DNA of 64,000 nt from Thermoleophilia bacterium (GCA_027493445.1 JAOSKU010000001.1:2066822-2130821), one strand, 5' to 3'. Shown: positions 16,651-25,367, counted from the stretch's first letter. Program-made: numbers and translations. The notes: a model not told the origin generated them from the sequence alone.

Positions 16651-16703
16651 TCCATTTCTCCTTTCACTGCTCTCGAGGCTCGGTGACGATGTCCGGCAGA
16701 CAT

Positions 16704-17231
16704 CTACGTCCCACCCACTCTTGGTGGTCCCAGTGCGTGATCGACATCGGATTGCAGAGGGATAGCTGTGGTCGATTTCACCTCGGAGAGCGCGATGCTC
16801 GTGTGCACGCGCGACACTCCGTGGATGGGCGTGATCCGATTGACGACGAGCATCTGAAGATGAGCCCGGCTTCGCACCACCGCCCTCAGCAGATAGTCGA
16901 ATTCTCCGGTGACCACATAGCATTCCAGGATCTCGGGGATGGACTCGATCTCGGCGTGAAACGCCTCGAGCTCGGTGTGCTGATGAACCCGCAGGCCCAC
17001 GCTGATGAAGCAGGTCATGTCGAACCCCAGCTTCTGCTGGTCGAGGAGGGCCACGTAGCGCTTCACGAAACCCTCGTCTTCGAGCCTCTTGACACGGACA
17101 TGGGTGGCCGCCGGCGAGAGGTTCACCCTCCGGGCGAGCTCCACGTTCGTGATCCGCCCGTCGTCCTGAAGGCACGCAAGCAGCGCCATGTCGATCCTGT
17201 CCAGCGGGCTCGTGACTGAAGATCCTTCCAT
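16704..17231 (-). CDS. Lrp/AsnC family transcriptional regulator
   Basis: ATG 17231 with GGGGGA upstream is chosen; the 175-residue product has an N-terminal HTH (LDRIDMALLACLQDDGRITN, then VELARRVNLSPAATHVRVKR) and a RAM domain (about 70-150: FISVGLRVHQHTELEAFHAE, VVTGEFDYLLRAVVRSRAHL). It stands first in the branched-chain amino acid operon with 53 bases to the thiolase-like gene. Control of the operon in response to an amino acid effector is likely. Confidence 0.92.
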   Translation of the reverse strand: MEGSSVTSPLDRIDMALLACLQDDGRITNVELARRVNLSPAATHVRVKRLEDEGFVKRYVALLDQQKLGFDMTCFISVGLRVHQHTELEAFHAEIESIPEILECYVVTGEFDYLLRAVVRSRAHLQMLVVNRITPIHGVSRVHTSIALSEVKSTTAIPLQSDVDHALGPPRVGGT

Positions 17232-17244
17232 TAATCCCCCTTTA

Positions 17245-17325
17245 TGCAATAATACCATCGTGTTATGGGGATTATGCCAGAAGTATCCACGTAATACTAC
17301 ATGTATTGCCGTATATTATTCGTCC
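17245..17325 (-). promoter_or_regulatory. AT-rich control region upstream of the Lrp gene
   Basis: This short AT-rich stretch in an otherwise GC-rich window contains imperfect repeats of a TTATGC/GCATAA type (ttatgcaata and ggattatgcc). Lrp proteins bind degenerate AT-rich palindromes upstream of their own genes, so it is the obvious autoregulatory region. Exact promoter elements could not be fixed. Confidence 0.4.
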
Positions 17326-17360
17326 ATGATTACCGTCGCGCCCTGAATGAGGATGAAACG

Positions 17361-18641
17361 TCAGTTGTGCAGTCTGCCTGCACAGACAACCCCGATCCCT
17401 GCGGCGATGAGTGCCCGCGAGGTTCGGATGAGGGCGTCGTGCTTGTCCAGGTAGTTGCGCTCCAAAGAGGGCATGAGTCCCTGGTCCTCGATCGCGGTCT
17501 TCGACAGGAAGTAGTCGAGGATGTCGCTCGGGTGCTCGCGCGCCGCGTCGACTTCGGGATCACCGCCTTCGTGTTTGGCCGAGATGTTCGGCACGCTCCG
17601 GGCAAGCTCGACCAACTCCGAGCGACGCAGATACGGCTGAACGACGATCCCCTTCTGAGGCTCGGTGATGTGGTGCTCCAAGCGTACGGAGGACTCGAAC
17701 CCCAAGGCGCGGCGTAGCACCGCCGCTTGGCGAATCGTGTCGTTGTCGACGGAATTCGACAGATTGAAGCCAGCCAGAGGAGTGGAACCGTCGTCCCGGC
17801 AAAAGAGCCGGGCGGTCAGGAGCGTCCACAGAACGGACCACGGATTGTCGTTCCCCATGAACACCGAGATCTTGAACTCGATGTCGACTCCCAGCTTATG
17901 CAGTACATACGCGGCCAGGACCGTTCCGGGATTGACATTGAGCACCTGCTTGACGCCGCACGTCGTGGCGTAGTGCAGGTACTCATCCACCCAGGAGACG
18001 ACGTGATCGTTCGGCTGCCCCACGCCACCGAAGTAGCCGGTGATCGTATCGGGACCTCCCAGATGACAGTTGGACCCGTCGGTCCCCCGCGTATCCAGCG
18101 TCTCCACGTAGGAAGCACCGATGATCTGCATGGCCGCCGCCGTAGCCCACAGATCACCCTGGTCCCGCGACTGCTCCGCCATGTTGCGGACGCGGATAAA
18201 GCGGCCCGGCATCAGTTCCTGACGCTCCAGGGCCTGCCGGGCCTCAGCGATGAGCCACGGGAAGTACTGAAGGGCACTGATCTCCAGGGTGACCGCATTC
18301 GACTGGTCGACGACCACCCCCGGATCGACGTCCGCAAGGAGCCGGCGCTCGAATTCTCGCAGAGAGACGAATGCCCCGGCATCCCGTTGCCGCCTGAGCC
18401 AGTGCAGATCGGCCAGATACGGCGAACTGGCGGACTCAAGGCGGGCCAGGAGGTTCTCCGGACTCCGCGCTTCCCGAGCCTTGCGGTTGATCTCCTGCGG
18501 GCCGCCGTATCGCTCCACCACGTCCAACAACGCTCGGACGGTCGGGTTCTCCGGGTCGGTCAAGACCGCGTTCACTTCGCCGACCCGCTCCGAGGTGATC
18601 TTCAGGTTCTCCAGATCGAGCTCCATCGTCAGCCCTCCCAT
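17361..18641 (-). CDS. Conserved-looking protein of unknown function, last gene of the mttB operon
   Basis: I do not recognise this 426-residue soluble protein. It has well-formed coding sequence and motif-like, Gly/Asn-rich strand ends: RFIRVRNMAEQSRDQGDLWA, VETLDTRGTDGSNCHLGGPD, VKQVLNVNPGTVLAAYVLHK, FKISVFMGNDNPWSVLW and GFNLSNSVDNDTI. The alternation of hydrophobic strands and helices would fit a TIM-barrel-like enzyme, but that is a guess. It follows panB by 53 bases on the same strand. Two start codons (18641 and 18626) both have purine-rich sites. A stable TGTGCAG/CTGCACA hairpin overlaps its 3' end (17366-17386) and may end the transcript. Confidence 0.7.
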   Translation of the reverse strand: MGGLTMELDLENLKITSERVGEVNAVLTDPENPTVRALLDVVERYGGPQEINRKAREARSPENLLARLESASSPYLADLHWLRRQRDAGAFVSLREFERRLLADVDPGVVVDQSNAVTLEISALQYFPWLIAEARQALERQELMPGRFIRVRNMAEQSRDQGDLWATAAAMQIIGASYVETLDTRGTDGSNCHLGGPDTITGYFGGVGQPNDHVVSWVDEYLHYATTCGVKQVLNVNPGTVLAAYVLHKLGVDIEFKISVFMGNDNPWSVLWTLLTARLFCRDDGSTPLAGFNLSNSVDNDTIRQAAVLRRALGFESSVRLEHHITEPQKGIVVQPYLRRSELVELARSVPNISAKHEGGDPEVDAAREHPSDILDYFLSKTAIEDQGLMPSLERNYLDKHDALIRTSRALIAAGIGVVCAGRLHN

Positions 18642-18694
18642 TCCTTCCTCCGCCTCCGGCGGCCAACCGCCGGCCCCGCTCTCGCTGCCGGCGC

Positions 18695-19540
18695 CTACAA
18701 CTCGAACTCAGCCTCGAACTTCTCCCTTTCACCCTCGAGCATGTGGTAGCAGTGGTCCTCCGCCGGAAACCGGACCGCCCGCACATCGTCCACATACCGC
18801 TTCATCGCCTCGGTGACTGTTCCGGCCACGTCGCAGTACTTCTTGACGAACTTGGGGGTGAAGGCCTGAAACTGGCCGATCATGTCGGACACGATCAGGA
18901 GCTGGCCGTCACAACCCGCTCCGGCCCCGATCGACAGCGCCGGGATCGAGAGGGTGCGGGCCACGTGGGCGCCGACCTCGGGCGGGATGGCCTCGAGCAG
19001 GATCATCTGCGCACCGGCTTCCTGGACTGCAAGCGCGTCGGCCACGACCGCACGGGCCGACTCGAGGGTACGTCCCTGGGCCTTGTGGCCGCCCAGTTGG
19101 CCGGAGCTTTGCGGCGTCAGCCCGATGTGCCCCATCACGACGATGCCCGCGTCCACGATGGCCCTGATCCGGGGGGCAACCCGGACGCCGCCCTCGAGCT
19201 TGACCGCGTCGACCGCGGCCTCCTTTAAGAAGCGGCCGGCATTCTCTACCGCCCCGTCCGATGAGCTCTGGTAGCTCATGAAGGGCATGTCCCCGATGAC
19301 GAACGTCCCCGGGGCGCCGCGGCGGACCGCGTCGGCGTGAGCGATGCACTGATCCATGGTCACCGGGATCGTTCCAGCGTATCCGTAGACGCACATGCCG
19401 AGGCTGTCGCCCACGAGCAGCATGTCGAGACCCGCGGCCTCGGCGAACTGAGCCGTCGGGAAATCGTAGGCCGTGAGGAACGTGATCTTCTCGCCCCTCT
19501 CCTTCATCGCATGGAAATCGTGGATCATCTTCTTGGGCAC
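18695..19540 (-). CDS. panB: 3-methyl-2-oxobutanoate hydroxymethyltransferase
   Basis: The 281-residue protein has the ketopantoate hydroxymethyltransferase motifs KITFLTAYDFPTAQFAEAAG, LLVGDSLGMCVYGY (metal-binding Asp), VIGDMPFMSYQ, VKLEGG, VVMGHIGLTPQS and LLEAIPPEVGAHVARTLSIP with IGAGAGCDGQLLIVSDM. The canonical reaction adds a hydroxymethyl group from methylene-tetrahydrofolate to 2-oxoisovalerate. No panC, panD or panE lies nearby. It sits instead between an aminotransferase and an unknown gene in an operon headed by a corrinoid methyltransferase, so a catabolic or variant C1 role is possible. Confidence 0.92.
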   Translation of the reverse strand: MPKKMIHDFHAMKERGEKITFLTAYDFPTAQFAEAAGLDMLLVGDSLGMCVYGYAGTIPVTMDQCIAHADAVRRGAPGTFVIGDMPFMSYQSSSDGAVENAGRFLKEAAVDAVKLEGGVRVAPRIRAIVDAGIVVMGHIGLTPQSSGQLGGHKAQGRTLESARAVVADALAVQEAGAQMILLEAIPPEVGAHVARTLSIPALSIGAGAGCDGQLLIVSDMIGQFQAFTPKFVKKYCDVAGTVTEAMKRYVDDVRAVRFPAEDHCYHMLEGEREKFEAEFEL

Positions 19541-19608
19541 GGTCTCCTCCTCCTATCGGGATCGCCCACCCGCTGCCGTCCACCCCGCTCGAGCCCGGGG
19601 TCAGTCAA

Positions 19609-20636
19609 TCACGTTCCCGGCACGGCCTCACACCATCCATAGGCATCGGCCGCTTCCCCACGCTGGATCGCGGTCAGCATCGCGCTCAGCCGCGTCGTGA
19701 TCGGGGCCGCGGCCCGGTCACCGAACACGATCTCTTCCTCACGGTAGGTGATCGAATGGACGGGGATGATCCCCGCAGCTGTACCCGAAAGACCGACTTC
19801 GTCGAACGAGGGGAGCTCGTCGACGGAGACGGGCCGATCCTCGACGAGGAGACCCATGTCCCGCGCCAGCTGCTGCACGCATAGCCTCGTGATCCCCGGG
19901 AGAATGGACGGGCTGGCCGGCGTGATGAGCGTCGCGCCCCGGACAGCGAAGAGATTCGACGCCCCCGACTCGTCCAGGAACCGTTTGGTGCGGGCGTCGG
20001 TATACAGGACCTCGGTATACCCGCGGGCCTTTGCGTCCACGGTGCCGCGCAGGCTGGCCGCGTAGTTGGCAGCCGCCTTGACATCGCCAATCCCCTGCGG
20101 GGCGGCTCGATCGAGGTCTTCGCGCACGAGTAGCCTGACCGGAACCCCTCGGCCCGCGAAATACGAACCAACGGGTACGACAAAGACCGCAAACAGGTAC
20201 TCTCGACTCGGCTTGAGCCCGAGCTCGGCGCTCACCCCGATCTCGACAGGTCGAATGTAGAGGCTCCCCCCGGCGCCGCACTCTGGCACGAATCGCCGAT
20301 TGTTCCGAACGGCGAGAAACACGCCCTCCAAGAAGAGCTCCTCGGGGACCGGCTCCATCGCCAGCTTCAATGCCGAACGCCGAAAACGACCGGCATTGTC
20401 CCTTGGTCGGAAGACGTGCACCGTGCCGTCTGGGTGCTCGAAGCCCTTCAGCCCCTCGAAGATAGCCTGACCGTAATGCAGGCACACGGCCGCCAAGGGC
20501 AGGGTGACGTCGGCACCCGAGGTGACCAAGGGCGGCGACCAGACGCCGTCTCGAAAAACGTACCTAACGTTCGCGTCGGTCCGCCGGTACGCAAAGGGAG
20601 GCGCGGTCTCCCCGTCTCGCCACGCTCGGCGCTCAT
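19609..20636 (-). CDS. Branched-chain amino acid aminotransferase (copy 2, frameshift near the start)
   Basis: This closely resembles copy 1: YGQAIFEGLKGFEHPDG, LYIRPVEIGVSAELG, the PLP-lysine region GDVKAAANYAASLRGT, ESGASNLFAVRG and SGTAAGIIPVHSITY. The open frame lacks a start codon near its beginning. ATG 20636 overlaps the stop of the corrinoid gene (ATGA) and encodes MSAERGETG. Adding one base to the four-C run at 20610-20613 joins it to ETAPPFAYRRTDANV, which matches the start of copy 1. The gene belongs to the mttB operon, so it may deaminate a product of the demethylation pathway or make 2-oxoisovalerate for PanB. Confidence 0.88.
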
Positions 20637-21279
20637 TGGTCAGCGAGTTCCACAGCGACCGAGACCGCCCTCGAAGCGTCGATTGCCCACCCGTCCGCCC
20701 CAAGTGAGTCCGCGAATGATTGGGTCACGGGGGCCCCTCCGACCAGGACTCGCACCCGCTCCCGCATGTCACGCTCCTCCAGGAGCCGCAGCGTGCGCTG
20801 CATCACCGGCATCGTCGTCGTCAGCATCGCCGACATGCAAAGGAGGTGCGCACCCGCCTCATCCGCGTTCTCGACGAACCGCTCGGGGCTCACGTCCGAG
20901 CCCAAGTCAACGACTTCGAATCCGGCCGCGGACAGCATGAGGGCGACCAGCTTCATCCCGATGTCATGGATGTCACCCTGAACAGTGCCGATGACGACCC
21001 GCCCCCGCTGCGGCGCGAGTCTGCGGTCAGGTGGGGCAGCAGAAGCGAGATCCCTTTCTGCACCGCGGAGGCGGACCACAGGACATCGGGGATGAAGGCT
21101 TCGCCCGCAGCGAGCTTGTCGCCCACGATGGCCATCCCGGCCGTGAGGCCGCGTGTGAGGATGAGGTCCGCGTCGATCCCCGCGTCGAGGCTTTGGCGGA
21201 CGAGTGCTTCTACGCGGTCTTCATCGCCATCGATGACCGCCTCGAAGATGGCGCGGTAGCGTGTGTCGCTCTCGATCAT
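20633..21279 (-). CDS. mttC: Corrinoid (B12-binding) methyl carrier protein, frameshifted in the middle
   Basis: The N-terminal frame (YRAIFEAVIDGDEDRVEALV, LAAGEAFIPDVLWSASAVQK) is the helical cap of MtmC/MtbC/MttC-type corrinoid proteins. The C-terminal frame carries the B12-binding motif GTVQGDIHDIGMKLVALML with the cobalt-coordinating His, then VVDLGSDVSPERFVENA and VRVLVGGAPVTQSFADSLGA. One base is missing near 21020, between the two domains. Together they give a normal protein of about 215 residues. It lies 64 bases downstream of the methyltransferase gene and would accept the methyl group from the MttB-like enzyme. Confidence 0.9.
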
Positions 21280-21343
21280 TGGAAGCAACCCCCGGTCTCG
21301 CTCATGATCCGAACCGTCCTGTCACCATGAATCCCAAAGCGGG

Positions 21344-22804
21344 TCAGGTCGCGGCGCCCCTGAGGTCCGCGAGGCGTTGTTCGGCCGTTGCCAGGACTCC
21401 CGAGGCCACGGCAGGCACGGGTGGGCCTGCCAGGATCTCGACGACCTTGCGCCGGGCCGTCTCCCCGAGGTCGGGAGCGCCGCGCTCGAGCCACCGCTCG
21501 TGCGTGTCGCGATTGAGGAGAGTCGGACGCCACTGGCCCATCCCGCTGCGCAGCTGCGCGCGTGTGTGTGCGTTGCCCAGGTAATGCCCCTGGGGTCCCA
21601 CCGAAGCGATGACGTCGACGGCGAGGTCTTCGTCTCCCACGCCGAACCCGCCCAGGAGCTTCCTGTTCAAAGAGATGAATTCATCGGTGATGACGATCTC
21701 CTCGAGCGACCCTGTGAGTCCGAACCCTAGAAAGCCCACGTCGTGGTTCAGATTGGAGCCCGTGAGCATGGCCAGGAGCGTGAGCTCTCCGGCCTCGAGA
21801 CCCATCTGCATGTCGATGGCCTGCGAGTCGGTGCAGCCGGCTATTCCCCAATTCGGCAGGCCGAGCCACTTCCCCATCTCGACCGCCGCCACGAAATTCA
21901 TGAAGCACTCGACCGAGGTGTAGCTGCACTGCCCGGACACCATGTCGAGGGTGGCCTGGTTGACGCCGAACATGAACGGGGCTCCCGGCGCAGCAAGCTG
22001 ATGGACCACCAACCCTAGGAGGCACTCCGCCATTCCCTGGACGATGTGGCCGGCGTTGCTGATGGGTCCGGTGGCTCCGGCGAGATGACCGGGCACGTAG
22101 GCGACCGGCACCCCGCGTTCCGCGCACAGAAGAAGCTTCGCCATACTATCCCGCGGGTGGGTCAGAGGGCTCACGGGCTCCACGTACACCAAGAGGTATG
22201 GGCGGACGCGCAGCTCGTCGCCGCCGCCACGCAGCTCCTCGGCCACGTCGACCACCGCACCCAGATCGACCTCGTTCTCGGCCACGATGACTAACGGCTT
22301 AGTGCAGTTGCTCATCATGGACGTGAAGGTGGCGAGATAGGCTCCCTTTGGTGGAAGCTCCGTCGGGTAGGCCCCCGACATCACGAAATCCATCCCGGGG
22401 AGGGCTTCGCACAGGCGGGAGACGCGCGCGACGTCGTCGAGCGTGCTGACACGCCTCTCCCCGGTCTCAGGATCGTACTGCCACATCAGGTCGGATCCGG
22501 TGCCGAAGTAGGTGTTGTACCCGCCCAGCTGCAGAGCCGGCTCTCCGGTCCGATCGTGGAGGATGATGGAGGCGGGGACAGTCGAGATGGCCCGCTCGAC
22601 GACCAGGCGGGGGATCCGCACGAGACCATCGGCACGGCACGCACAACCGGCCTGGTGCAGGAGGGTCAGCGCTCCGTCATGTTGAACCAGGCCGCCGACT
22701 TCTTCGAGGACGCGGAGAGAACCGTCGATCAAGCGCCGCTTCGCGCCCTCCTCCAGGTAGCTCAACCGTACGCGCGGCTCGAAGGGCTTCCGGTGACCCG
22801 CCAT
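21344..22804 (-). CDS. mttB: MttB family corrinoid methyltransferase, non-pyrrolysine type
   Basis: ATG 22804 follows GGAAAGGA. The 486-residue barrel protein resembles trimethylamine methyltransferases (PRVRLSYLEEGAKRRLIDGS, then YFGTGSDLMWQYDPETGERR, THPRDSMAKLLLCAERGVPV, AFLGL-like SNLNHDVGFLGFGLTGSLEE). The frame has no internal amber codon, so it belongs to the non-pyrrolysine members known to demethylate quaternary amines such as glycine betaine, proline betaine, carnitine or gamma-butyrobetaine. The corrinoid partner is encoded next. The substrate cannot be read from the sequence; neighbouring proline-related enzymes hint at a proline-type betaine. Confidence 0.88.
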   Translation of the reverse strand: MAGHRKPFEPRVRLSYLEEGAKRRLIDGSLRVLEEVGGLVQHDGALTLLHQAGCACRADGLVRIPRLVVERAISTVPASIILHDRTGEPALQLGGYNTYFGTGSDLMWQYDPETGERRVSTLDDVARVSRLCEALPGMDFVMSGAYPTELPPKGAYLATFTSMMSNCTKPLVIVAENEVDLGAVVDVAEELRGGGDELRVRPYLLVYVEPVSPLTHPRDSMAKLLLCAERGVPVAYVPGHLAGATGPISNAGHIVQGMAECLLGLVVHQLAAPGAPFMFGVNQATLDMVSGQCSYTSVECFMNFVAAVEMGKWLGLPNWGIAGCTDSQAIDMQMGLEAGELTLLAMLTGSNLNHDVGFLGFGLTGSLEEIVITDEFISLNRKLLGGFGVGDEDLAVDVIASVGPQGHYLGNAHTRAQLRSGMGQWRPTLLNRDTHERWLERGAPDLGETARRKVVEILAGPPVPAVASGVLATAEQRLADLRGAAT

Positions 22805-22923
22805 AGTCGTAGATCCTTTCCGCAACGTCTCCCCTTGGACTGTCTCGAGCCGTTGCTCGACCGTCAACACGTCGACTGCGCCCATGACCTGGCCAGCTCG
22901 CCCACCATCCTGCTACCATGGTT

Positions 22924-22965
22924 TTTGTATACACTCACCCTACACGATGGATGGGATTGTGTCAA
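22924..22965 (-). promoter_or_regulatory. Promoter/operator 1 of a three-member regulon (mttB operon)
   Basis: Read on the minus strand, TTGACA (22960-22965) is followed by 17 bases, TAGGGT, 5 bases and TATACAA. The same layout occurs at 25326-25367 and 38442-38483. The 20-base block overlapping the -10 box matches the other two at about 17 positions and has the T-G-T-A ... T-A-C-A symmetry typical of GntR/FadR-type operators. It lies about 120 bases upstream of mttB. Confidence 0.7.
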
Positions 22966-23038
22966 CGGATTGCTGGATCTAGAGAGTTTGAAGCCGGCGG
23001 CGGTGTGGGGCTGTGAGGCCCGCGCCTCCCGGTCTGGG

Positions 23039-23731
23039 TCAGAGCTCGGCTTGGATCCGATCTCGAGCGGCAATCACGTGAGCCACGGCCAGAGTCTCCA
23101 CCACATCGGGCTTCCTGGCAGCAAGAGCCTCGACGATCTCCCGGTGCTCCTCCAGAGAGATCCTCGCCGTCTCCGCACGGCTGAATGCCGCATACCCGAA
23201 TCGGGTCGCCAGTCTGTGTATCGGGGCAAAGGCGCTTACGAGATAGCGGTTGCCGGTGGCTTCAGTCATAGCGTTGTGGAATCTGAAATCGAGCTCGAGA
23301 ACGGTCACAAAATCCTTGCTGGAATCGGCGCTCTCCGCCTCGGTCAGAATGCGAGTCAGCTCGTCCAATTGTCGATTGGTGACCCTGGAGGCGGCCAGAC
23401 TGGCGGTGGAGCTGACAGCGCGCTCCATCGCCTCCATAAGCATGGGCAGGTCTGAAACGTTCATCTCCGCGATCCGAATGACCCTGCGAGGAGCGATTTC
23501 GACCAGCTGCTCGGCTGCGAGTCTTTGCAGTGCCTCCCTAACAGGAGTGCGGCTACACTCCAGCAGCTCGCTCAGGTATGTCTCCGTGACGGTGGCTCCA
23601 GGTTCGAGCTCCAGGGTCACGATCAACCGCCTCAGTCTGTGCAACACCACGTCGCCCGTGCGCTCGCGAACCGCAAGTGGACGGACTTTGCCCCCAGAGG
23701 CGATAGGCGCAAGTTCTGTGCGTTTGGCCAT
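23039..23731 (-). CDS. GntR family regulator, FadR subfamily (FCD domain)
   Basis: ATG 23731 gives a 230-residue protein; the open frame upstream has no good site. The winged helix-turn-helix is VLHRLRRLIVTLELEPGATV, then TETYLSELLECSRTPVREAL and QRLAAEQLVEIAPRRV. The FCD ligand domain follows (DLPMLMEAMERAVSSTASLA, DFRFHNAMTEATGNRYLVSA with the metal-binding His/Asp, LEEHREIVEAL). FadR-type regulators respond to organic acids or amino acid derivatives. It sits between two operons that share an identical operator-like motif, so it is the best candidate to control them. Confidence 0.9.
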   Translation of the reverse strand: MAKRTELAPIASGGKVRPLAVRERTGDVVLHRLRRLIVTLELEPGATVTETYLSELLECSRTPVREALQRLAAEQLVEIAPRRVIRIAEMNVSDLPMLMEAMERAVSSTASLAASRVTNRQLDELTRILTEAESADSSKDFVTVLELDFRFHNAMTEATGNRYLVSAFAPIHRLATRFGYAAFSRAETARISLEEHREIVEALAARKPDVVETLAVAHVIAARDRIQAEL

Positions 23732-23802
23732 TAGATGCCAACCTTCGAGCTGAGCAAGGTCTTGTGCATTGTTCCTCTCCGATGCTTGGTGATGTTCAGA
23801 TT

Positions 23803-24564
23803 CTAGATTATCCCAGTGTAGGGCTTCTGGACGACTGCCCGATACACCCAATTGACCATCGTCGTGTAGTCGAATACGGGCACTTGAAGCCTCCTCTGGA
23901 TGGACCACGCGTAAGGGGGCATATCACTGCACTCGAGTAAGAGCGCGCCTATGTCGGGATGCCTTGACAACAAGTCGACCGCAAGGCCCCCGAGCTCGCG
24001 CTCGAGAGCGCAGCTGTTCAGAGATCCGGTACACCGAAGGATGTTCTGAAACTCTGGAAGCTCTTCAGCTCCTGCGATCACGAGCCTCGAGCCGTCGTCC
24101 ACCCCGCAAGCGCGGAGTAGCTCTGGAGACAGCGATCTGGACGTTGCGCAAAGAATCCCAAGCCGCTTCGACGGACCAAGTGACGCGAGGATCATGGGAA
24201 CCTGGAGCAAGCTGGAAAGAAAGGTGGGAACCTCGAGGGCATCAGCGGCTTCCCGCTGGTAGAAGCCGAGATATCCGCAGGAGCCGACGATCGCGCGGAC
24301 CCCCTGTCTCACGAGTTCCTCGCCCCCAGCAACTACGGCTTCGAGCAACGATGGCTCGGCCTCGAGCACCTCGAGACCTCGACCCTGCAAGACCCAGTAC
24401 AGAACCGGGAAATCGAAAGTGCTGGCATTTGCCACATTCCCCGGGATGAGCGGATACCATAGATCGAGCACAAGGATCCCTATCGCCGCTCCGCCGATGG
24501 ACCGAGAGCGTCGAACCACGATAGTCTCGTCGGGCTGATTCTGGTCCCAGTTGCCTAAGTACAT
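23803..24564 (-). CDS. Aspartate/glutamate racemase family protein
   Basis: The roughly 253-residue protein has the two catalytic cysteines of the Asp/Glu/hydantoin racemase fold in IVGSCGYLGFYQREAAD and GALLLECSDMPPYA, and a phosphate-like loop LASLGPSKRLGILCATS. ATG 24564 lies inside the 3' end of the upstream gene (10-base overlap), so the two are translated together. A role in racemising an amino acid or a hydantoin/carbamoyl derivative fits the adjacent proline-racemase and hydantoinase genes. The substrate is unknown. Confidence 0.8.
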   Translation of the reverse strand: MYLGNWDQNQPDETIVVRRSRSIGGAAIGILVLDLWYPLIPGNVANASTFDFPVLYWVLQGRGLEVLEAEPSLLEAVVAGGEELVRQGVRAIVGSCGYLGFYQREAADALEVPTFLSSLLQVPMILASLGPSKRLGILCATSRSLSPELLRACGVDDGSRLVIAGAEELPEFQNILRCTGSLNSCALERELGGLAVDLLSRHPDIGALLLECSDMPPYAWSIQRRLQVPVFDYTTMVNWVYRAVVQKPYTGII

Positions 24565-25085
24565 CCCGGCGGTCCCTCCTGACGCCCCGGCACGCCCGCG
24601 ATCCGTTTGCCGGACAGGTCCCCATGCCGGGGGTGGCCGCGACTCAGAAACAGCCCAACGTCCACCATCACGTCTCGATCCGCAACCGATAGATACGCTA
24701 TCTTGGCCGGCTCGACCGTCCCAGCATCGTCGATAATCTCGAACTCTTCTGCATTCGGCATCGTGCCCCAAAGATTCAACTCGAGCGGCAAGACGGCAAT
24801 GAATCCGTGGGACTGGAGTCCGACCGCGTGGACTGCCGAGGAACCGCGCGCTCTGCAAGCGGACATCAGGTGGCCCTTGCCGATCCCGACGTCGATGCCC
24901 GCCTCGCACGTCGCGACGAACGATCCCAAGTGCCAACCGGCTGCATCTGCAAACCTTTCCTCAATGGCCCCGGGCAGCCCAGAGTGAAGGCGCACCCGAT
25001 CGATACCACGCCGGCCAAGACACCGCTGTTGATCGCTTGAGTACCGAGCGTGTGGCACCCGCACAGAATCCCGCAGGGTGAGCAT
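24555..25085 (-). CDS. Unidentified protein coupled to the racemase gene
   Basis: I do not recognise the family. The last 130 codons show strong coding bias (for example AVHAVGLQSHGFIAVLPLEL and KIAYLSVADRDVMVDVGLFL) and the gene overlaps the racemase start by 10 bases, so it is probably real. The N-terminal part is less certain: in another frame AINSGVLAGVVSIGCAFTLG also reads as good protein, so a frameshift near 24980-25000 is possible. ATG 25085 with GAGAGG upstream is a provisional start. It lies about 240 bases downstream of promoter 2. Confidence 0.5.
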   Translation of the reverse strand: MLTLRDSVRVPHARYSSDQQRCLGRRGIDRVRLHSGLPGAIEERFADAAGWHLGSFVATCEAGIDVGIGKGHLMSACRARGSSAVHAVGLQSHGFIAVLPLELNLWGTMPNAEEFEIIDDAGTVEPAKIAYLSVADRDVMVDVGLFLSRGHPRHGDLSGKRIAGVPGRQEGPPGCT

Positions 25086-25325
25086 CGTCAACAAACCTCT
25101 CGAGCTCGGCCGGCCCAACTCAGGTACTTTGAGTCTTGCTCCTTCAGAATGCACACCTCCCAGTCCTTCCGCACACCGGATCCGCCGCCCGGCCGACACC
25201 TCACATACAACATGCTCGACGGCAGTTGTTCTGCTCAACAACTTGAATCACCAGGCTTCCCCCATCTCCGTGCGCAACAGATTCTAGATAGCTCCTTCGC
25301 CATTAGAGTGGCACTTGCCATGGGG
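25086..25325. other. Long leader between promoter 2 and the racemase operon
   Basis: About 240 bases with no defined gene. The N-terminal part of the unidentified gene could extend into it if a frameshift is present. Confidence 0.4.
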
Positions 25326-25367
25326 ATTGTATACAGGCACCGTACACTGTTAAGGAGAGACTGTCAA
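25326..25367 (-). promoter_or_regulatory. Promoter/operator 2 of a three-member regulon (racemase operon)
   Basis: On the minus strand TTGACA (25362-25367), 17 bases, TACGGT, 5 bases and TATACAAT follow one another. The block TTGTATACAGGCACCGTACA (plus strand) differs from that at 38.4 kb at one position in 20. It overlaps the -10 box, so a bound regulator would block transcription. Confidence 0.72.

Noticed and set aside
18695-19540. panB as part of an ordinary pantothenate locus
   Set aside because: No panC, panD or panE gene lies near it, and spacing places it within the mttB operon.
21344-22804. Pyrrolysine-containing MttB
   Set aside because: The frame is continuous with no internal TAG, so this is a non-pyrrolysine member.
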